Positions 52,872 to 62,657 of a DNA stretch of 64,000 nt are shown one piece after another; the first letter of the stretch is position 1; every line of letters begins with the position of its first letter. The notes beneath the pieces are model-generated. The model saw only the letters and a list, made by a program, of their open reading frames with translations, was not told the DNA's origin and ran no database searches. The translations under genes were made by a program, and so were the position numbers. This stretch comes from JAAUTG01 sp964458705 (lineage in GTDB: Bacteria; Bacteroidota; Bacteroidia; Chitinophagales; Saprospiraceae): positions 4,915-68,914 of the forward strand of contig CAYWKD010000019.1 in NCBI GenBank assembly GCA_964458705.1, given 5' to 3'.

Positions 52872-53473
52872 TGTTTAAAACTGTTTAATTATTATGTAAT
52901 ACGTGCTTCACTCAAAAAACCACAAAGCTACTGAAAATAATAGCAAAGTAAATCATTGATTGTCTTTAGATTCTGAGATTATATAGTAATCTACCTCCTT
53001 GAATCTTAGCTCAAGGAGATAGTTAAAGTACTTTTGTAAATCACCTTTTTGTAACCTATTCTAGCTTTTCTGCTGACTTTATAAAATTATTTAAAATGAA
53101 TAAACTACAGCTAATAAAAATGAGGCTAAAGCGTTATTTGCTTCAAGTGAAGTATTTTCAAATACATCTTCTGAAGCACTATCTTCGATAAAGCAGGAAA
53201 CAAACACTGTTTTCTGATACTTTTGAGCAATGAACGCTCGGAAAATAATTGCCACTATGACGAGCGTCTTAGTTTTTATTAGTAATAAAGTCCATCGATA
53301 AACAGCTATTTAAGCTCTTTGATAGAAGAAATTTATTAGCTTATTGCCAAAAGTGCGATGGATATAAGTCTTGAATATTACAACCATGCACCACTCACAA
53401 CGAAGCACATCTCCTATTTCAAAACAGGTAATCAGCTCTATATCAATCATCAAAATAACAGTCAGTTGATTCT
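52872..53473. other. 602-bp spacer between amt and glnA with hairpins
   Basis: No ORF of convincing length. A minus-strand -7 candidate TAGCTTTG (52923-52930) lies about 50 bp before the glnA ATG. A strong hairpin at 52991-53022 has arms CTCCTTGA/TCAAGGAG (extended by CTA/TAG with one mismatch) around an 8-nt loop. Another inverted repeat ACGCTCG/CGAGCGT (53234-53240 with 53261-53267) is followed on the plus strand by TTAGTTTTTATT and looks like a weak terminator. The rest is AT-rich. A small regulatory RNA or leader is possible but not shown. Confidence 0.45.
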
Positions 53474-54751
53474 TTACATTCCGTAAGCATGCATGCCATG
53501 CTCGGCCATATCCAAACCTTCTATTTCTTCAGCTTCGCTTATACGCAAGCCTACTGTAACTTTCAATATAAGTCCAAAGATTAAGGAAAATACTACCGTG
53601 AACGCAATCACTGCAGATGCACCAAGTAATTGAGTACCAAAACTAAAATCACCTTGCCCAAAGATGCCCACAGCTAGTGTTCCCCAGATACCGCATACCA
53701 AATGAACAGAAGTTGCTCCAACAGGATCATCTATCTTTAGTCTATCAAACATGACTACAGAGAGCGGAATAATACATCCTGCTATAAAACCTGTAATAAT
53801 TGCTAAATGTGGCGGTATCACATCCGCACCAGCCGTAATACCAACCAATCCACCTAGCATGCCATTTAGTACCATAGAAAGATCAAGTATTTTAAATAGT
53901 ATATTGGAAACAATAAATGCGCCAATTGCACCTGCTGCTGCTGCTAGAGATGTAGTTGTAAATACTACTGATACTAATTCTGGATCGCCTGATAAGACAG
54001 AGCCTCCGTTGAATCCATACCAACCAAACCACAGTAAGAATACCCCAATAGCAGCCAAGGGCATACTATGTCCCGGTATCGGTTTGCTGCCCGACTTCGT
54101 ATATTTCCCGATTCTCGGACCGAGTAATATAGCCATCACTAGTGCTGCTGCGCCGCCGCAGGCGTGAACTAAGGTAGAGCCAGCAAAGTCATAAAATCCT
54201 GCTTCGTCTAACCAGCCAGCACCCCATTTCCAACTGCCAGTGATTGGATAGCTAATAGCCACTAGTAGCGTAGCAAAAATCAAAAACGGCCCGACTTTAA
54301 TCCGCTCCGCCACTGCTCCAGAGACGATTGTCGCAGCTGTTGCCGCAAACATAGCTTGGAAGATAAAATCCGTCCAGTAGGTATAGGCTCCTTCCACATA
54401 TCCAATTGGCGAGTAATCCTCTCCAGGATCAAGAAACGGTCCAGCAAAAGCAAAAAATTTCTGGGAAGCATCCTCCGCAAATCCTGGATACATTAAATTG
54501 AATCCTACTATGTAGTAAGTCAAAATTCCGATTGAGATAATCATTGCATTTTTGAATAGGATATTAACCACGTTTTTCTGGCGTACAAATCCTGCTTCAA
54601 GCGTCGAAAAGCCTAAGTGCATGACGAATACCATAGCTGTTGCTACGAGCATCCAAGTGTTGTTAGCGGTGAACAAACCATTATTTGCAATCTCTGAAAT
54701 TGCTTCGATTTGCTCCTTCGTAAATGTTTGTGTAAGTGCTTCGTCCATCAT
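53474..54751 (-). CDS. amt: Ammonium transporter
   Basis: A 425-aa Amt/MEP/Rh channel that brings ammonium into the cell. Typical segments: LGFSTLEAGFVRQKNVVNIL near the N-terminus, GAVAERIKVGPFLIFA, FAGSTLVHACGGAAALVMA (the pore His region), WFGWYGFNGGS, and GATSVHLVCGIWGTLAVGIF, which carries the second pore His. About 11 membrane helices are visible. There is no cleavable signal. It has a good promoter upstream (54836-54866). No glnK/PII gene is adjacent. It lies upstream of glnA on the same strand. Confidence 0.95.
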   Translation of the reverse strand: MMDEALTQTFTKEQIEAISEIANNGLFTANNTWMLVATAMVFVMHLGFSTLEAGFVRQKNVVNILFKNAMIISIGILTYYIVGFNLMYPGFAEDASQKFFAFAGPFLDPGEDYSPIGYVEGAYTYWTDFIFQAMFAATAATIVSGAVAERIKVGPFLIFATLLVAISYPITGSWKWGAGWLDEAGFYDFAGSTLVHACGGAAALVMAILLGPRIGKYTKSGSKPIPGHSMPLAAIGVFLLWFGWYGFNGGSVLSGDPELVSVVFTTTSLAAAAGAIGAFIVSNILFKILDLSMVLNGMLGGLVGITAGADVIPPHLAIITGFIAGCIIPLSVVMFDRLKIDDPVGATSVHLVCGIWGTLAVGIFGQGDFSFGTQLLGASAVIAFTVVFSLIFGLILKVTVGLRISEAEEIEGLDMAEHGMHAYGM

Positions 54752-55126
54752 TTACTTACAGTTAAAAGATTAGTTAGACTGTATGGATACTAACTTTACA
54801 ATCATTTTCAATTAATATTCCGTTGTCTTTTAATTCAAAAGTAATATAATTTATGCTTTAAGCAAATCACCAATAACTAGTTGGACTAGTATCAAATAAG
54901 CAAATAAACAATTCTCATTTCTGAAACAGAAGAAAAATTTATATCTGCTTATTTTGAAAGATTTTGTGTGCGTCACAGCTTTGGTTTTCTAAAAAAAACC
55001 TTCGTTTGAAGAAATACAATTTTCTTTTTGTTATTGAAAAAATTATCACCTCACTTAGAAATCTTGATGCTTGACGCCCTACTTTTTTTTAAAGAAGCCT
55101 TTACCTTTATCTTAAATTCAGGATAA
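54752..55126. other. Divergent region between amt and the HHH gene
   Basis: 375 bp, AT-rich, no gene. It contains the amt promoter (54836-54866). On the plus strand TACCTTTA, just before the ATG at 55127, is a poor match to a -7 box. Nothing else recognised. Confidence 0.5.
54836..54866 (-). promoter_or_regulatory. Promoter of amt
   Basis: On the minus strand: TTTG (54863-54866), 19-bp spacer, TACTTTTG (54836-54843). This is close to the ideal Bacteroidota sigma-ABfr promoter. The start is expected near 54829, giving an approximately 78-nt leader. Confidence 0.7.
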
Positions 55127-57229
55127 ATGAAAATTACGCCTCTTTATGTTAGTCTAATTTTGAGTTTGCTTCTTACTAGCAATAGTATTGCTCAAACAGA
55201 CACTTTATTTCAGACGCCTGAGGAGGCTCAGATTCTCCTAGAGGACTTGCTACAAAGTACGGAAAGTGATGTAGATTTCGACTTCAACACTATTTTTGAA
55301 TCCTTAGCTGAATTTGCGGAACATCCTATCAACTTGAATAAGGCAGATGCAACTAGGCTGGCTGAACTGCAGTTGCTTTCAGATATTCAAGTCAATGAAC
55401 TACTGAGCCACAGGGCTTTGTATGGCGATCTAATTTCGCTGCTAGAGCTGCAGTCTATTCCCTCTTTCGATCAAGAGACGATCCAAACAATTTTGCCCTA
55501 CGTTACGCTGAATAGTAGCTTGGATGATTATCAAGTACCTATTGCCAATATGTTCATAGAGGGAAAAAACGAATTGTACCTTCGATGGAATAGAACAATA
55601 CAAGAGCAGCGAGGCTATACAGATAATGTGAGTCCCGAGAGTCGCTTTCTTGGAGATCCCAATCGGTTTTATCTTCGTTACAAACACAGCTATGAAAATA
55701 AATTAAGCTACGGCATTACAGCGGAGAAAGATGCCGGAGAGGCATTTTTTCAGGGAGTCAATAAAAATGAAGGTTTTGACTTTTATTCTGCCCATATTTT
55801 TTTGAAAAATTATAGTCGAACAATCAAAGCAATTGCACTAGGCGACTATGCTGTAAGTATGGGACAGGGTTTAATAATGCACTCGGGCTATGGCTATGGC
55901 AAAAGTAATTTAGTAATGAACATCAAGAAGTCGTCTCCAACTTTACGACCTTATAGTTCGGTAAATGAAGTCGGTTTCCTCAGGGGAGCGGGCGTAACGC
56001 TAGGCATTGGCGAAGATATAGAAACAACTGTTTTTGCTTCCTATCGCGCTAGAGATGGCAACGTTATAGAACCCGATACTACGAGCGTTTTCGACGATCA
56101 ATTAGCAGGTTTTTCTTCGCTTTTAAATGCTGGTTTTCATCGAAATATCAACGAAGTTGAAGACCAAAATGCCATTCAGCAGTTATCATTAGGAGGAAAA
56201 ATAGTTTACAAAAAAAGAAATTGGCATATTGGCATCAACGCAATATTCGATCAATTTAATCAGCCTTTAATTCGTAATGTACAACCTTATAACCGCTTTT
56301 ATTTTAGTGGTAAGCAAGTTTTTAATACAAGTCTAGATTATTCTTTCATCTAGCGTAATTTCAACTTTTTTGGAGAGATAGCCACTAGTGATAATGGGGC
56401 AATCGCTACGCTAAATGGGCTATTAATTGGGTTAGACCGAAAAATAGATCTAGCTATTTTACATCGTTATTATCCTTTCGACTATGTTGCTTTGAATGGA
56501 AATGCTTTTGGTGAAACAACAGGCGTAAGAAATGAAAGTGGACTGTACTTGGGGCTAGTCACTCGACCGCTACCTAAGTGGGAATGGAGTGGTTATTTTG
56601 ATCTATATGAACATCCTTGGTTGCGCTTTCGCACAGATGCACCATCCAAAGGTTACGATTGGCGAATGCGTCTTCGCTTCTATAAAAAGCGAGATGTAGA
56701 AGCTTATTTACAAATTCGCCAAGAGATAAAAGGACAAAACTTCTCTAATAATGAAACCAAATCTGACTTCATTGCTCCTAATAGAGCTTTTCAAGCCCGA
56801 CTGCATCTATCCAAAAAAGTTACACCCGAATTAGAACTGCGAACGCGCATAGATTGGGGATACACGGACAATGGCAGTGAAACGGAACAGAGCAGGGGCT
56901 TTAACATTCTGCAAGACATCATTTATCGTCCTGTCCTATTTCCAGTTTCCTTTACAACTCGCTTTGCCATCTTTGACACCGATGGCTTCAACACTCGTTT
57001 CTATCACTATGAAAATAATTTACTTTACACCTTTGCCATCCCAGCTTACTATAATCGTGGCACTCGCTTTTACCTCAATATTCGATATAGAGGTGTTAGA
57101 AATCTAACCTTAGAAGCTAGATACGAACAAACTTTCTGGAAGAATCAAGATGGATTTGGAAGTGGTGTAACAAAAATAGAGGGCAACTTACGCTCTGCTA
57201 TTAGTGCACAAGTGAAATACAAATTCTAG
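55127..57229 (+). pseudogene. Helix-hairpin-helix outer-membrane protein interrupted by an amber codon
   Basis: Read through, this is a 700-aa Bacteroidota protein. It has a signal peptide (ending NSIAQ, about residue 22), an N-terminal helix-hairpin-helix pair (about 62-125: HPINLNKADATRLAELQLLS and LISLLELQSIPSF) and a long beta-rich C-terminal part (FYLRYKHSYENKLSYG, RFYLNIRYRG) that looks like an outer-membrane barrel. A TAG at 56351-56353 (after SLDYSFI) cuts it. The same frame then continues without interruption (RNFNFFGEIATSDN) to a normal stop at 57229. No frameshift is involved; the likely ancestral codon is CAG. TAG is used as a normal stop by other genes here, so recoding is unlikely. 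Two partial products of 408 aa (55127-56353) and about 245 aa (from ATG 56492) could be made, but a functional barrel is unlikely unless the stop is a sequencing error. Confidence 0.85.
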
Positions 57230-57233
57230 TACG

Positions 57234-57572
57234 TTATTCCTCCCCTTCTTCTTCTTCTTCTGCGTTATAGTAAGCCTTTTCAAAGGCACGAATATAGTTG
57301 ATCGTGCTACCTAGACGATCATAGTCAATACTATAATGAATATACTTACCATCTCTTTGAGTAGTAACTACTTTCGCTAAACGTAGAATACGTAAATGTT
57401 GAGAAGTGATGGACTGTTCTAGCCCTAGCGTGTTGTAAATTTTATTGACATTGATTTCTTCGTTGCTGTCAATAAAAGCTAGTAACTTTATACGAAGTGG
57501 ATGTGCTATTGCACGAAGTAGATCAGAAGCTACTTTCAACTTCTTGTTGTTGATTACGGTCTTGGTCTTCAT
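57234..57572 (-). CDS. ArsR/SmtB-family transcription regulator
   Basis: A 112-aa winged-helix repressor. LRAIAHPLRIKLLAFIDSNE and the recognition helix QSITSQHLRILRLAKVVTTQRDGK (shown as QSITSQHLRILRLAKVV, then TTQRDGKYIHYSID) are typical of the family. The metal-binding E-L-C-V-C-D motif is absent and there is no cysteine, so it is probably not a metal sensor of the ArsR/CadC sort. An acidic tail (EEEEEGEE) is unusual. Its target is not adjacent: the neighbours are the broken HHH gene (4-bp gap, tail to tail) and nadE. Confidence 0.9.
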   Translation of the reverse strand: MKTKTVINNKKLKVASDLLRAIAHPLRIKLLAFIDSNEEINVNKIYNTLGLEQSITSQHLRILRLAKVVTTQRDGKYIHYSIDYDRLGSTINYIRAFEKAYYNAEEEEEGEE

Positions 57573-57761
57573 TTTAAACGACTTACTTTTTACTTTGGCA
57601 ATAATCGCTATTCAGCAAATGTGCTGTAGATAGCTTTTTTTATTATATCTTACTTTGGCTAATGCAAATATCTATTTTTTATTTATTTTTTCAAAATATT
57701 TAATACAAATAAGACGAACTGATAACGCAACAAGATTGAGCTCATTTTAGCATCATAGTAT

Positions 57762-59399
57762 TTATGCTAGATACTTAGCTACAATTGGCAGTCTTCTACC
57801 CATGCCAAAAGCCTTTGAAGAAACCCTAAGCACTGGGGCGGTTTGATAACGCTTAAACTCATTAATGTTAACCATTTTTAGCACCCGCTTCACTAGTGGA
57901 GCATCGAATCCTGCTGCAATGATTTCATTTGGTCCTTTACGCTGCTCAATGTATTGAAACAATATTTGATCGAGTACTTCATAATCGGGCAGACTATCAG
58001 AATCTTTTTGATCGGGGCGCAGTTCAGCAGAAGGTGGTTTGTTGATGATATTTTCAGGGATAATTTCATGGTTTTTATTCATGTATCTTGCTAATTCATA
58101 CACTTCCATTTTGTACAAATCACCAATCACGGAAAGTCCACCACACATATCTCCATAGAGCGTGCCGTAGCCTACTGCCATTTCGCTTTTGTTGGAGGTA
58201 TTAAGCAAAATATTGCCGAATTTATTAGAGAATGCCATCAGTAGCATTCCTCTTGCACGCGCTTGAATATTCTCTTCTGCCAGCCCAAATTCTGTTGCCC
58301 AAAAGTGAGGAGCTAATACTTCCTTGTAAGCATGATAAATGTTTTCAATAGGCACAATGTCGTATTGGATACCTAGATTTTCTGCCAGTTTTCTAGCATC
58401 TTGAACAGAGTGATCGGAGGAAAACTGTGAGGGCATCAGTAGAACACGAACGTTGTTCTTTCCCAAAGCTCTTGCGGATAGCACGGCCACCACTGCGGAG
58501 TCAATACCTCCCGAAAGCCCTAGAATAACTTTTTTTAAACCCAGCTTATCGAAGTATTCTCTCAAGCCCATCACTAAGGCGTCATGGATAAGTGTTACTT
58601 TGTTCTTTGGCTGAGTCTGCTCCCGCCCTCCTTGCATAACAGTCTCTAAATCATATACCTTTAAGGAAGGCTGAAAGTAAGGTAGTTCTTCAAATACTTG
58701 TCCATTGGGAGAAAGCACCAATGAGCCACCATCAAATAATACTTCAGTTTGTGCACCATATTGATTGACATAAAACAGGGGAATATGGTACCTTTTCACG
58801 TTAGCTTTAGCTATTCGAATGCGCTCTGTACTTTGGGTATATGAAAAAGGAGAAGAAGATATATTTATCATCAAATCTGGTTGGTGAGGCATCATTTCAT
58901 CCATTGGACAAATAGTATATAAAGGATTTTCATTACCTAAATTCCATATATCTTCACAGATGGTTAAAGCAATTTTTTTACCCTTATAAGTTACCAAACC
59001 AAAGCTACGAGCAGGCTCAAAATAGCGATACTCATCAAAAATATCATAAGTGGGTAGTAGTGCTTTATGTTGCACAAATTGAATTGCTCCATCAGCGAGA
59101 AAGAAAGCAGCATTGTATAATGGCTTTCCTTGACCGGATTTATTTCTATCCACTGATCCCACTACAATGGCAATTCCCTGAGCCGCTGCCGCCAATCGAG
59201 CAACTGTATGCTCTGCTTCCTGAATAAAATCATCGAACTCTAAAAAGTCTCTTGGTGGATAACCAACAGTTGCTAACTCTGCGAAACAAACAATATCAGC
59301 TTCCTGGGCTTTTGCCTGAGCAACTGCATCAAGCATTTTTTGTAAGTTACCTTCAAAGTTTCCGATGTGATAGTTCAGTTGTGCAATTGCAATTTTCAT
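57762..59399 (-). CDS. nadE: Glutamine-dependent NAD+ synthetase
   Basis: The final step of NAD+ biosynthesis, amidating nicotinate adenine dinucleotide. At 545 aa it is the two-domain form. The N-terminal nitrilase-fold glutaminase (about 1-260) has the triad Glu in FAELATVGYPP, Lys in QHKALLPTYDIFDE and Cys in LTICEDIWN. The C-terminal synthetase (about 280-545) shows the PP-loop LGLSGGIDSAVVAVL, NTSNKSEMAVGYGTLYGDM and KPPSAELRPDQKDSDSLPDY. Ammonia is channelled between the domains. It begins at MKIAIAQLNYHIGNF and lies 37 bp after the START-domain gene on the same strand. Confidence 0.95.
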   Translation of the reverse strand: MKIAIAQLNYHIGNFEGNLQKMLDAVAQAKAQEADIVCFAELATVGYPPRDFLEFDDFIQEAEHTVARLAAAAQGIAIVVGSVDRNKSGQGKPLYNAAFFLADGAIQFVQHKALLPTYDIFDEYRYFEPARSFGLVTYKGKKIALTICEDIWNLGNENPLYTICPMDEMMPHQPDLMINISSSPFSYTQSTERIRIAKANVKRYHIPLFYVNQYGAQTEVLFDGGSLVLSPNGQVFEELPYFQPSLKVYDLETVMQGGREQTQPKNKVTLIHDALVMGLREYFDKLGLKKVILGLSGGIDSAVVAVLSARALGKNNVRVLLMPSQFSSDHSVQDARKLAENLGIQYDIVPIENIYHAYKEVLAPHFWATEFGLAEENIQARARGMLLMAFSNKFGNILLNTSNKSEMAVGYGTLYGDMCGGLSVIGDLYKMEVYELARYMNKNHEIIPENIINKPPSAELRPDQKDSDSLPDYEVLDQILFQYIEQRKGPNEIIAAGFDAPLVKRVLKMVNINEFKRYQTAPVLRVSSKAFGMGRRLPIVAKYLA

Positions 59400-59436
59400 G
59401 TATCTTTTTTAGACTTTCTTCCGTATTCCCCCTACC

Positions 59437-60093
59437 CTATCGACTTGTATTAAAGTCATCAATAAAGCTCAACTTAGCAAGCTGATACTTATCTTGAGTA
59501 ACCATATTTTTCAATCCCATAATAGATTGAACTGGTCCTCGATCCAAGGCTAGATTGATCGCCCAAGCAGGAATATTGCCCCCTGGATCGGATTTTAAGT
59601 AGTACTCAACCAGCACTGAACCATCCTGTTGAGGCGTCAGTTCCCAGCGAATTTTCATTTCCTTTATTCTTACAATACCTTTTTGCTCTGGAGTATAACT
59701 AGGCTCAGCTACGGAATGGGTAGTTATTTTACCCGTTTCAGGATTTTGATAAATAGTACCATGTGCAATGAAGTCCCTATCCCAAAGCGGCCAAGGAAAG
59801 TCCATTACACTATGATAATATAATTCAGCATCTGAGACCTGCTCTTGTAGCGTTGCTTCCGAACAGCTATACACCCATTTTGGGTAGAGTGCTACATCAT
59901 ACAGCAGCGCCATAATGGTTGAAAGCGGGGCATCAATGGTTGTTTTAATTTTTAGTTCCTTGATATTTGAGCCAACAGCATCTCGGTAGTAAACTTGTAT
60001 ATCGTTATTATTCTTTCTTAGTTCCCAGTTGGACTGTGCATTTATTGTGCTAACAAAAGTAAAAATGCAAAAAAGTAAGCTCAGTGATTTCAT
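59437..60093 (-). CDS. Secreted START-domain lipid-binding protein
   Basis: A 218-aa exported protein. A signal peptide (about 1-19, ending INAQ) is followed by a START/SRPBCC-like fold: WELRKNNNDIQVYYRDAVGS, LYDVALYPKWVYSCSEATLQ, DFPWPLWDRDFIAHGTI and GSVLVEYYLKSDPGGNIPAWA, the pattern of bacterial START proteins resembling phosphatidylcholine-transfer domains. It presumably holds a hydrophobic ligand in the periplasm; the ligand is unknown. It lies upstream of nadE on the same strand (37 bp), and a shared transcript is plausible without a known functional link. Confidence 0.88.
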   Translation of the reverse strand: MKSLSLLFCIFTFVSTINAQSNWELRKNNNDIQVYYRDAVGSNIKELKIKTTIDAPLSTIMALLYDVALYPKWVYSCSEATLQEQVSDAELYYHSVMDFPWPLWDRDFIAHGTIYQNPETGKITTHSVAEPSYTPEQKGIVRIKEMKIRWELTPQQDGSVLVEYYLKSDPGGNIPAWAINLALDRGPVQSIMGLKNMVTQDKYQLAKLSFIDDFNTSR

Positions 60094-60269
60094 TATTACA
60101 GATTATTTATAGAAACGAACTAATTGTTTATTTGTATATTAGATAGTAAGATAATAGCATGGTCAATTTATGTAACAAGAATAGTAACGTAATATTAGGA
60201 CTTTTCCTATTTCAACAAGTATCGAACAACCAAATAATTAGTTAGTTGGCTCAATAAACTACTTAATCT

Positions 60270-61064
60270 ATGAAGCAATATCACGATTTACTGCAACACA
60301 TCATAGCAAACGGAGCAGAAAAAGAAGATCGCACAGGCGTTGGCACAACCAGCGTCTTTGGTTATCAAATGCGATTTGATTTAAGCAAAGGCTTTCCGCT
60401 TCTCACCACTAAAAAAATACATTTTAAGTCAATTGTGTATGAGTTGCTATGGTTTTTAAAAGGCGATACCAATGTGAAATACTTGCAACAAAATGGCGTG
60501 CGTATTTGGAATGAATGGGCAGATGAAAATGGCGATTTAGGTCCAGTTTATGGCAAACAATGGATCAATTGGGCGGGAAAAGATGGGCAAACCATCAATC
60601 AGATTGAGCGCGCCGTTGAAACGATTAAGACCAACCCTAACTCTCGCAGGATCATTGTGAATGCTTGGAATGTAAGTGATATTGCAGATATGGCACTGAC
60701 GCCCTGCCATGCGCTATTTCAATTTTATGTGGCGAACGGAAGGCTTTCCTGCCAACTTTACCAGCGTTCAGCAGATGTTTTTCTCGGAGTGCCTTTCAAT
60801 ATTGCTTCCTATGCGCTTTTGACGATGATGATCGCACAGGTCTGTGCGTTAAAATTGGGTGATTTTGTACATACTTTTGGAGATGTTCATCTGTACAACA
60901 ACCATGTAGAGCAAGCCAATTTACAACTTAGTAGAGATTTTAGACCACTGCCACAAGTCAAAATTAATGCTGCTGTAAAAGACATTTTTAGCTTTAAATA
61001 TGAAGATTTTGAATTGCTAAATTATACGCCTCATCCGACCATTAAAGCAAAAGTAGCCGTATGA
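60270..61064 (+). CDS. thyA: Thymidylate synthase
   Basis: Makes dTMP from dUMP with methylene-tetrahydrofolate. At 264 aa it has exactly the length of E. coli ThyA. The catalytic Cys lies in MALTPCHALFQFYV (about residue 146). Also present are EDRTGVGTTSVFGYQMRFDL, GDLGPVYGKQWINW, RRIIVNAWNVSD, YQRSADVFLGVPFNIASYA and GDVHLYNNHVEQA. The folA gene, often next in Bacteroidota, is absent here; a 299-bp spacer with a possibly decayed ORF leads to an HD-domain gene, which may also concern nucleotide pools. Confidence 0.96.
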   Translation: MKQYHDLLQHIIANGAEKEDRTGVGTTSVFGYQMRFDLSKGFPLLTTKKIHFKSIVYELLWFLKGDTNVKYLQQNGVRIWNEWADENGDLGPVYGKQWINWAGKDGQTINQIERAVETIKTNPNSRRIIVNAWNVSDIADMALTPCHALFQFYVANGRLSCQLYQRSADVFLGVPFNIASYALLTMMIAQVCALKLGDFVHTFGDVHLYNNHVEQANLQLSRDFRPLPQVKINAAVKDIFSFKYEDFELLNYTPHPTIKAKVAV

Positions 61065-61086
61065 TTTTCTTATTTCATCAATCTGT

Positions 61087-61176
61087 ATGAGCCTTCTATT
61101 AGTAGTAAGTGCATTTGTAGTATGTTTACAGTTGCTCTATGGTGTAGCACTTTTGGCAAATCAAATAAAAAAGTAA
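61087..61176 (+). pseudogene. Short hydrophobic ORF, possibly a decayed small membrane protein
   Basis: A 29-aa frame, MSLLLVVSAFVVCLQLLYGV then ALLANQIKK, is followed in other frames by KRKLLTEHPLIYTR and then SWLFIALLGLAIAGWVE (to about 61286). Together they look like a two-helix membrane protein split by two frameshifts, the first at a run of A residues near 61167-61172. The pieces are short and chance hydrophobic frames in AT-rich DNA are common, so this is weakly supported. It fills most of the thyA to HD-gene spacer (61065-61363), in which I see nothing else. Confidence 0.25.
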
Positions 61177-61363
61177 GCGTAAATTATTGACAGAGCATCC
61201 TTTAATATATACACGCTTCTTGGCTGTTTATTGCACTGCTTGGACTTGCCATAGCGGGTTGGGTAGAACTGCAACTTCTGGATTGAGTTTTCTGAATATC
61301 TGTATTAAATCTGTAAACAATTCTTTCTGCTTACGACAGGAACTACTAGCAAACTAAAATACT

Positions 61364-62581
61364 ATGGCAAAAGCGAAAATTTTTAATGACCCCGTTTATG
61401 GATTTGTCAGCATTCCTTATGGGATTATTTTCGATCTAATTGAGCATCCTTATTTTCAACGATTGCGCCGTATCAAGCAAGTGAGTCTAACCCATTATGT
61501 TTATCCAGGCGCATTACATACTCGCTTTCATCACGCACTTGGTGCGTTTCATTTGATGACGCAGGTTATTGAAGTATTGAGAGGGAAGGATATTGAAATC
61601 ACAGCGGAAGAAGCCGAAGGTGTATCCATTGCTATTTTACTACATGATATTGGACATGGCCCGTTTTCACATACGCTAGAAAATACGCTTATCAACGTCC
61701 GTCATGAAGAAATATCAGAATTATTCATGGAAAAATTGAATGAGGAGTTTGATGGACGATTGAGTTTAGCCATTGAAATATTCAAAAATGAGTACAAGAA
61801 AAAATTTCTGCATCAGTTGGTGTCGGGGCAGTTGGATATGGACAGGATGGACTATTTGAATCGAGACAGCTTTTTTACAGGCGTTTCGGAGGGCGTCATT
61901 GGTTATGATCGCATTCTAAAAATGCTGAGTGTAAGAGATGGAGAGCTGGTAGTAGAAGAAAAAGGCATCTACTCGATTGAAAAATTCTTGATTGCTAGAA
62001 GACTAATGTACTGGCAGGTCTATCTTCATAAAACGGTACTTTCAGCGGAGCAAATGTTGGTTCAAATGCTGAAAAGAGCAAAGGAACTGGCAAAGTCGGG
62101 GGCGACCTTTGGTGTATCGCCAAGTTTAAACTTCTTTTTACATCAAGACTTTTCCTTAGCGCATTTTATCAACAATCGGGATCAAGTCTTACATCATTTT
62201 GCTTTACTAGATGATATTGACATTGTAGCTGCCGCCAAGCAAATGATAAACCACAAAGACCCCTTGTTGGCTTACTTAGCACAGGGCATCATCCACAGAA
62301 AACTATTTAAACTCACTCTACGAAATGACCCCTACGATATAGCTTATGTCAATTTTGTCAAAGACTCTGTTGTAAGAAATACATCGTTTTCTGCAAAAGA
62401 AGTAGATTATCTTGTCCTCACTGGTTCTGAATCAAACAATACTTACAGCACCTCAAAGGATGAAATAAACATTCTATTCAAATCGGGTTTAGTGCGCCCA
62501 ATGTCTGAAAGTTCTGATTACAATGTACAATCCACCCTTATTTCTAAATATTATCTATGCCATCCCAAAGGGATATTGTGA
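61364..62581 (+). CDS. HD-domain phosphohydrolase (dGTPase-like)
   Basis: A 405-aa cytoplasmic protein of the HD superfamily, close to YwfO/EF1143-type deoxynucleoside triphosphate triphosphohydrolases. Metal ligands: His in HTRFHHALGAFHLM (about residue 51), the H-D pair in LLHDIGHGPFSHTLE (about 94) and Asp in GQLDMDRMDYLNRDSF (about 163). RRIKQVSLTHYVYPGALHTR precedes the first His. It would remove triphosphate from dNTPs and tune their pools. It lies 299 bp after thyA, a nucleotide gene. Some relatives protect against phages by draining dNTPs, but nothing here shows that role. Confidence 0.88.
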   Translation: MAKAKIFNDPVYGFVSIPYGIIFDLIEHPYFQRLRRIKQVSLTHYVYPGALHTRFHHALGAFHLMTQVIEVLRGKDIEITAEEAEGVSIAILLHDIGHGPFSHTLENTLINVRHEEISELFMEKLNEEFDGRLSLAIEIFKNEYKKKFLHQLVSGQLDMDRMDYLNRDSFFTGVSEGVIGYDRILKMLSVRDGELVVEEKGIYSIEKFLIARRLMYWQVYLHKTVLSAEQMLVQMLKRAKELAKSGATFGVSPSLNFFLHQDFSLAHFINNRDQVLHHFALLDDIDIVAAAKQMINHKDPLLAYLAQGIIHRKLFKLTLRNDPYDIAYVNFVKDSVVRNTSFSAKEVDYLVLTGSESNNTYSTSKDEINILFKSGLVRPMSESSDYNVQSTLISKYYLCHPKGIL

Positions 62582-62657
62582 TGCTTGGATTTTAGATAGA
62601 GCGGCTTTTTTGATAAAAATTACAAGACGCTCGATTACTGCTAACGAAATTACTAAA

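Noticed and set aside
61364..62581. HD-domain protein as an anti-phage dNTPase
   Set aside because: The sequence is of the broad YwfO-like housekeeping type and no defence genes are nearby; nothing supports a defence role.
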